A stretch of DNA of 22,592 nucleotides from Chara braunii (taxonomy: Eukaryota > Streptophyta > Charophyceae > Charales > Characeae). The stretch lies in the NCBI GenBank assembly GCA_003427395.1, contig BFEA01000240.1, positions 1,626,324-1,648,915 of the forward strand, given 5' to 3'. The position numbers and the translations under genes were made by a program. The notes below the pieces were generated by a model that was not told where the DNA came from, did no database searches, and saw only the letters and a list, made by a program, of their open reading frames with translations. Shown here one piece after another: positions 18,113 to 22,592 of the stretch; position 1 is the first letter of the stretch, and each line of letters starts with the position of its first letter.

Positions 18113-18151
18113 ACGACTAACGCCCTAGAGTCCCGCACCAAGACCCAACTT

Positions 18152-18820
18152 TTAACCGAAGAGGAAAAAAGAAGGATGAAGGAGATTTTGAGGCAAACGA
18201 AGAAGGATAGAAAAAAGACAAAGGAGGATAAAGGAAAAAAAAATGGAGTTGGATGCCGAAAGGAAGAGGTTCGAGGAGGAGAAAAGGAAGAAAAAAAAAT
18301 AAAAAAAAAAAGGAGGTGAAAGTAACGAGGGGAAGGTCACAATGGTTATTAAAAGGGCGGAGGCTTACTTAAGTCAGCACTTACCCCCTCCAATTTATAT
18401 ACATGACGAGGAAAAAAAGGCTGGTTGAATACCTTTGGTTGCATATGGAGAAGAATGTGGAGGAGATGCAGGGTGATACAAATGAGTATCTTCTAAATGA
18501 GATGAATGGGGAAGAGGAGCGGATGACCGAAATGGAAGCCTATATATAGAAGCCCTGCAGAAGACAATGACACAGAAAAGGAAGGAGCATGCGGAGAAGA
18601 AAAAAATGATGGAGGATGGAGCGGCTATAACCGCTAGGCTGAGGGAGTAGGCCAAGGGGAATAATAAAGGGAGTAGGCCAAGGGGGATAACAAAACTTAT
18701 ATTAAGGAGCGGATAGGGCTGCTTACTGCGACCGCCCTCCAAGCTGCAAAGGAGTCCGATGCACTTCGTCAATCTGTAAAGAATCTCGTTGCTAATCAAG
18801 ACGAATTCAATGGTAAGTGA
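18152..18820 (+). pseudogene. decayed charged coiled-coil (gag-like) coding remnant
   Basis: Several plus-strand frames read like pieces of one protein split by frameshifts and stops. They are TEEEKRRMKEILRQTKKDRK (from about 18158), MELDAERKRFEEEKRKKKK then a stop (18243-18302), an ATG frame with YLWLHMEKNVEEMQ (18403-18549), and ALQAAKESDALRQSVKN ending in a stop at 18820. The K/E/R-rich, coiled-coil-like composition resembles the N-terminal part of LTR-retrotransposon gag proteins in large green-lineage genomes. No zinc knuckle, protease or polymerase domain follows. The gag assignment is inference; a low-complexity host gene relic is possible. Confidence 0.35.
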
Positions 18821-18869
18821 AGGCCTATACGGGTAAGTGAAAGCCTATATGGATCATTTATTGTAAATT

Positions 18870-18929
18870 CCTGATCACAAACTGACACTTAGACAAATCT
18901 TTCTGTCTAAGTGTCAGTTGGTGATCAGG
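18870..18929. repeat. 26-bp hairpin with 8-nt loop
   Basis: Arms 18870-18895 and 18904-18929 pair at 25 of 26 positions around AATCTTTC. It lies between two parts of the gag-like remnant. Confidence 0.9.
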
Positions 18930-19030
18930 CACTTTAGGATGACGTTGTCCGAACCGTTAAAATCCCAATTGTATACAATGACCAAGGATGAAGGAGCTAA
19001 TTATGCAGACTTCAGTAAACGTGCGCGGTT

Positions 19031-19279
19031 TCCACTATTATAAAAAATATCGACAAAAGGAAAAAGTGGAAGGGGAGAACAATCTACAGCAATGTGCACG
19101 CTGGGGATAAACTCTTAGTCACTTTTGAGGGAGGTGCAACAAAAGAGATCCCCATTGACCAAGTTAACTATGGGCATCTAAAGTTTCAGCAACAGTTTAA
19201 GGGAGGCCAAATAGTTCAAAACGACGATTACGCAACCGTCGTAACCCGTGGGGGAGGGCGAGGAAGGACACCGAGGTGA
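19031..19279 (+). pseudogene. unidentified open-frame remnant, C-terminal part
   Basis: An open frame reading through HAGDKLLVTFEGGATK, IPIDQVNYGHLKFQQQ and an RGGGRGRTPR tail to a TGA at 19277-19279. It has protein-like composition but no ATG near its beginning, so it is partial. The Gly/Arg tail could bind nucleic acid. Its position after the gag-like remnant suggests a retroelement or captured-gene origin. I do not recognise the family. Confidence 0.35.
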
Positions 19280-19296
19280 ATAGGAGCTAGAGGGCA

Positions 19297-19325
19297 GGAC
19301 CAACCCTTGGTCAACCCCCAACCAT
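19297..19325 (+). repeat. 29-bp dispersed motif shared with 3011-3038
   Basis: GGACCAACCCTTGGTCAACC, then CCCAACCAT. The copy at 3011-3038 lacks one A. It includes the small palindrome GACCAA-CCC-TTGGTC. Confidence 0.75.
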
Positions 19326-19494
19326 GTCTACGAGACGCAGTTGAATAGTTCGGGAACGTAAGGTGCGGGTAGGTTTAGGAACTAGACGCGTTCGGTCAAA
19401 AAAGAGGCACAAGCGGTTAACGGGTAGGTGAAAATTCAAGAATGAAAATTTTGGAGTGAGAGATTTGAGCAGGCTGAAAATCCCGAATGGTCCT

Positions 19495-19810
19495 GAAGTG
19501 GTGAAAGGTCCGAAGACCCTGAAAACCACCTGTTTAGGCAGGTTGCATCCTAAAGTGGTGAAGTGAGAATTTTGGGCAGCTTAAAAATTTTGAATGGACC
19601 TGAAGTGGTGAAAGGTCCGAAGACCCTGAAAACCACCCGTTTAGGAAGGCTGCATCCTGAAGCGGTGAAGGGTGTCATGAAGTGGTGAAAGGTTCGAAAA
19701 CCTTGAACACCACCTGTTTCGGCAGGCTGCATCCTAAAGTGGTGAAAGGTCCGAAGACCCTGAAAACCACCTGTTTAGGCAGGCTACATCCTGAAGTGGT
19801 GAAAGGTGTC
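19495..19810 (+). repeat. ~57-bp minisatellite
   Basis: Units start near 19495, 19602, 19679 and 19735, with the pattern GAAGTGGTGAAAGGTCCGAA, GACCCTGAAAACCACCTGTT, TAGGCAGGCTGCATCCT. A further unit sits at 20300-20355 in front of the second copy of the adjoining duplication. The reverse complement relates to the CTTCACCACTTCA repeats at 10260-10580. Confidence 0.85.
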
Positions 19811-20848
19811 TTGAAGTGGTGATGAAAATTACGATTGTTGTTAAACTTCTCTCGAAAGAGGCCGCCCGAGAGTTCGGAGGCCAGGGCGCTTCTAAGAGGG
19901 TGGTAGGGATTTTGGAACTTTTGGTACCCCGAAAGGTGGCCAAGAACCCTCCGCTTCCCAAGGTGGAGGGGCACCAATTTTCAGCCGAGTTGCAGTATGA
20001 ACATTCACATCTAATGTTCTGATAGGATTAACAGGAGAGGACGGACCCGCTCTGTTTGGCTGCGGAGGGATATTGCTGCCTGTACGCAGAATTGGTGTTT
20101 GGGGTGAGGGGCCCACTACGTGTGACTGTGAGGACAGGAGATGCCGCCAGTGCACAAAATTAGCATTCCATGGTGGGTGAGCAATTGCCCAACACACCAT
20201 GTAATGAAATCAGCTCGAAAGCCGGGTGGCATGAGTGGGTAGCCCACACTCCTGGTCACACAGTCCAACCTCTATATAGCACACTGGAGGCTACATCTTG
20301 AAGTGGTGAAAGGTCCGAAGACCCTGAAAACAACCTGTTAGGCAGGCTGCAACCTGAAGTGGTGAAGGGTATCTTGAAGTGGTGATGAAAATTACGATTG
20401 TTGTTCACCTTGTCTCGAAAGAGGCCGCCCGAGAGTTGGAAGGTCGGGGTGCTTCCAAGAGGGTGGTAGGGGTTTTGGAACTTTTGATACCCGAAAGGTG
20501 GCCAAGGACCCTCCGCTTCCCAAGGTATCGAGGGGCACCAATTTTCAGTCGAGTTGCAATATGGACATTCACATCTAATGTTCTGATAGGAATAACAGGA
20601 GAGGACGGGCCCGCTGTGTTTGGTTGTGGAGAGATGTTGCTGCCTGTACTCAGAATTGGTGTTTGGGGTGAGGGGCCCACTGCGTGTAACTGTGAGGACA
20701 GGAGATGCTGCCAGTGCGCAAAATTAACATTCCATGGTAGGTGAGCAATTGCCCAACACACCATGTAATGAAATCAGCTCGAAAGCCGGGTGGCATGAGT
20801 GGGTAGCCCACACTGCCGGTCACACAGTCCAACCTCTATATAGCACTC
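19811..20848 (+). repeat. 564-bp direct duplication
   Basis: The segment 19814-20284 recurs at 20377-20848 at high identity with small indels. Frames in the two copies (for example GVWGEGPTACNCEDRRCCQC in copy 2) are interrupted differently, so a coding role is not supported. Each copy is headed by minisatellite unit(s), so the real unit is minisatellite plus body. Confidence 0.9.
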
Positions 20849-21428
20849 TGAAAGGATGGCCCCTGACAAGCATACGCTGTGTCAGTGAGGTCACTGCAGC
20901 TTTGAAGTCAGTGGTATTGTTGCAAATATACTCAAACCTTGGCAGTTGCCCCATAAGCACACCAGACGGGGATTTCCATAAAACGGGAAGCACTTAAAGG
21001 GAAGATCCTTTTTTTGCACACACAGGCAGAAATCAAACAACATATCGCGCAATTCAGCGAAGACTGGCTCGGGGGTGCAAAAGGGGGTGTGATTGCAAAT
21101 GTGATATGGGAGGGAGAGGTAAGGGTGGAAGGGGATAACATGGACGGCAATGCCAGGAACTACTATCTTAGGCCTCATGACTGAACGAGGGTGGACCCCT
21201 CTGTTCCGTTGCGCCCTCCCTCGGACTTTCCCCAACTTTTTCCACCGCCGGCCTCGGCCATAGCGGAAGATCAGTGGTATGGGAGGGATAATCGGAGTCG
21301 GGCATAGTATGGAAACAGCCAGTAGACAATGGGTGTGCATTTCTGACAGCCTGATGAAACGGATGAGAGGCTGCTTTTCTGTACCCATGACTATGCAAGT
21401 TCAGATGGATGTCGATGGCTTTCTGTAT

Positions 21429-21455
21429 AAGGGACGCTGGACCCGTTTTCCAGCA
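21429..21455 (-). repeat. small dispersed hairpin motif, copy 5
   Basis: The minus strand reads TGCTGGAAAACGGGTCCAGC then GTCCCTT, inside the reverse-transcriptase relic. It overlaps the LYRKPS-like peptide, so that peptide is weaker evidence than motifs A-C. Confidence 0.65.
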
Positions 21456-22123
21456 GGTGCTGCTCCCCACCAACAGATAGAAAGGTCCCGGGGAAGATAG
21501 GGGTGTCTACTTATACCAACGCCCCACGGGGTAGTTTTTGTTAAAAAAACAAAGGAACAAAATGTCCCACAATTCTTGCTTAGATGAAGAGACATGACCC
21601 ATGTTGCTTAGTAGTATCTTTCCACTCAACACTATACTAAGCATCAGGGGGTGGAGGTGGCTTCCGAGATAGGATGTCATCAATGAACCAATGTTTGAGT
21701 GCAAATGCTTGCTCTGTTTGCAGATCTTGCCGACGAAACTCGTCGATGAATTGTGCTTCGTTCCAATAGAGCATGAGATTGGCAATTTTTTTGGGTCTGA
21801 TGTCAGTGGCCATGGCCCATAGGAATACCGACCACCTGATGACGCAAAGTGCCATCGAGACGACTGTTAGAGACCACAAGCCACATATGACGTTCTATTT
21901 TTTGAGGCTGAGAGGATGTCAGAGCAACGTTATGTGACCCATTCCCCTTGATGAGGACCTCCTACAATCCTGTACATTTGTACTAGCCTTCTGTTGTCTG
22001 GATTCAACACCAACGCTTAATCATGTGCTTCATGATCAACATTTCATACATTGTTAAGTGTCCTGTTGTGTGTTGTGTGGCAAGTTAGTGTACATTGTTG
22101 TAAAATCCGCTGTGCGAACCGTA

Positions 22124-22203
22124 AAGCCTCGAAGGGAATGCGCATTCTGCTTGTATGTGGCGTAAGCCTCGAAGGGAATGGGCATTCTGCTCGAGATCCA
22201 AAA
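22124..22203 (+). repeat. 40-bp tandem duplication
   Basis: AAGCCTCGAAGGGAATG(C/G)GCATTCTGCT occurs at 22124 and 22164. It inserts a repeated peptide just before reverse-transcriptase motif A. Confidence 0.85.
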
Positions 22204-22249
22204 TAACCTCCTCAGCAAGTTGCAAAACCCAGCAACGTCATACGCCACT

Positions 22250-22527
22250 TACTTGATGAAGTTCATTGTCCTTACCGTGCCTTGGAGAACATAGCAAAGG
22301 GAGAAAGACGCCATTGCTGTACTCGAAAGACGCTTATGAGGGGGCCTGTTATGCAGATCCGAGACTAAAGGTCGGTGAGTCGTTGAGCGAGGTGCAGATT
22401 GGGAAAGGTTGTTTTGCCGAGTGACTCCAAGGATTGGACAGAGTGGGTGAAGACTTGTGCTTCGAGTACGAAGTAGCAAAAAGGCAAGGTGTCAGTATGT
22501 CAATAGTCCGGATGTTGATGAAAAAGT

Positions 22528-22529
<2 letters not shown>
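22250..22529. other. non-coding stretch upstream of the reverse-transcriptase relic
   Basis: The minus-strand frame 22249-22479 could be upstream element sequence but shows no domain I recognise. Confidence 0.4.
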
Positions 22530-22569
<40 letters not shown>

Positions 22570-22592
22570 GTGCGTGTGTGTGCGTGTGTGCG
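22530..22592. repeat. (TG)n microsatellite
   Basis: A pure GT tract with CG interruptions near the window end. It probably continues past the edge. Confidence 0.97.

Larger units (their letters stand above)
20891..22250 (-). pseudogene. decayed Penelope-like reverse transcriptase
   Basis: Reading the minus strand: motif A TADFTTMYTNLPH (22113-22075), motif B GIPMG (21829-21815) then ANLMLYW (21783-21763), and motif C FIDDIL (21687-21670), the catalytic D-D pair. A downstream LYRKPS-like peptide (21430-21413) and RFIRLSE / LIFRYGRGR pieces recall the region after the polymerase core. The motif order, GIPMG...ANL...E and the (Y/F)IDDIL form fit Penelope-like retroelements. Motif A, GIPMG and ANL lie in mutually different frames and a stop follows FIDDIL, so it is dead. 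A 40-bp direct duplication (22124-22203) interrupts the start. No GIY-YIG endonuclease was recognised on either side. Confidence 0.65.

Overview
This window looks like nuclear DNA from a large, repeat-rich eukaryotic genome. No intact protein-coding gene, operon or bacterial signal is visible. The open frames are short, carry no conserved start context, and mostly run through simple repeats, purine tracts or poly(A)/poly(T). The best lineage clues point to the green lineage: a 35-nt piece matching the 5' half of a plant-type mitochondrial tRNA-Tyr, and U2 snRNA-derived copies whose start resembles plant U2. A streptophyte alga or plant with a bulky genome is my guess; the species cannot be fixed from the sequence.

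Layout: bases 1-960 open with a (TC)n microsatellite and low-complexity repeats. 960-4130 hold a snRNA-like fragment, polypurine tracts, a 180-bp terminal-inverted-repeat element, a hairpin, and degenerate minisatellites at 2600-3490. 4130-8700 are poly(T)/poly(A) tracts, CTC and TC microsatellites, local duplications, a foldback element (7468-7815) and two oppositely oriented GC-rich poly(A)-tailed retroposon-like copies. 8700-9000 hold a 111-bp near-perfect hairpin and a 14-bp hairpin. 9389-9423 is the mitochondrial tRNA-Tyr half, followed by a 9-bp minisatellite.

10200-16390 is AT-rich. It contains scattered tRNA-like pieces, an antisense stretch of mitochondrial-type large-subunit rRNA (11493-11610), a hammerhead-ribozyme-like motif on the minus strand (12811-12847), a tandem duplication (15235-15753) and a nested palindrome (15831-15928). 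16395-17105 is the clearest structured locus: a two-level tandem array of truncated U2 snRNA copies, each larger unit ending in a poly(A) tract.

17790-19280 combine palindromic 29-bp repeats, long A tracts, gag-like lysine/glutamate-rich coding remnants and a 26-bp hairpin. 19490-20850 carry a ~57-bp minisatellite and a 564-bp direct duplication. 20890-22490 (minus strand) contain a decayed reverse transcriptase of Penelope-like type with recognisable A, B and C motifs split by frameshifts. A (TG)n microsatellite closes the window.

Nothing here works as a pathway. The window is a graveyard of retroelements, foldback elements, small-RNA retrocopies and organelle-derived fragments. The items most worth a second look are the U2 array, the hammerhead-like motif, the recurrent small hairpin motif present in five copies, and the palindrome family sharing GAATACAAC.
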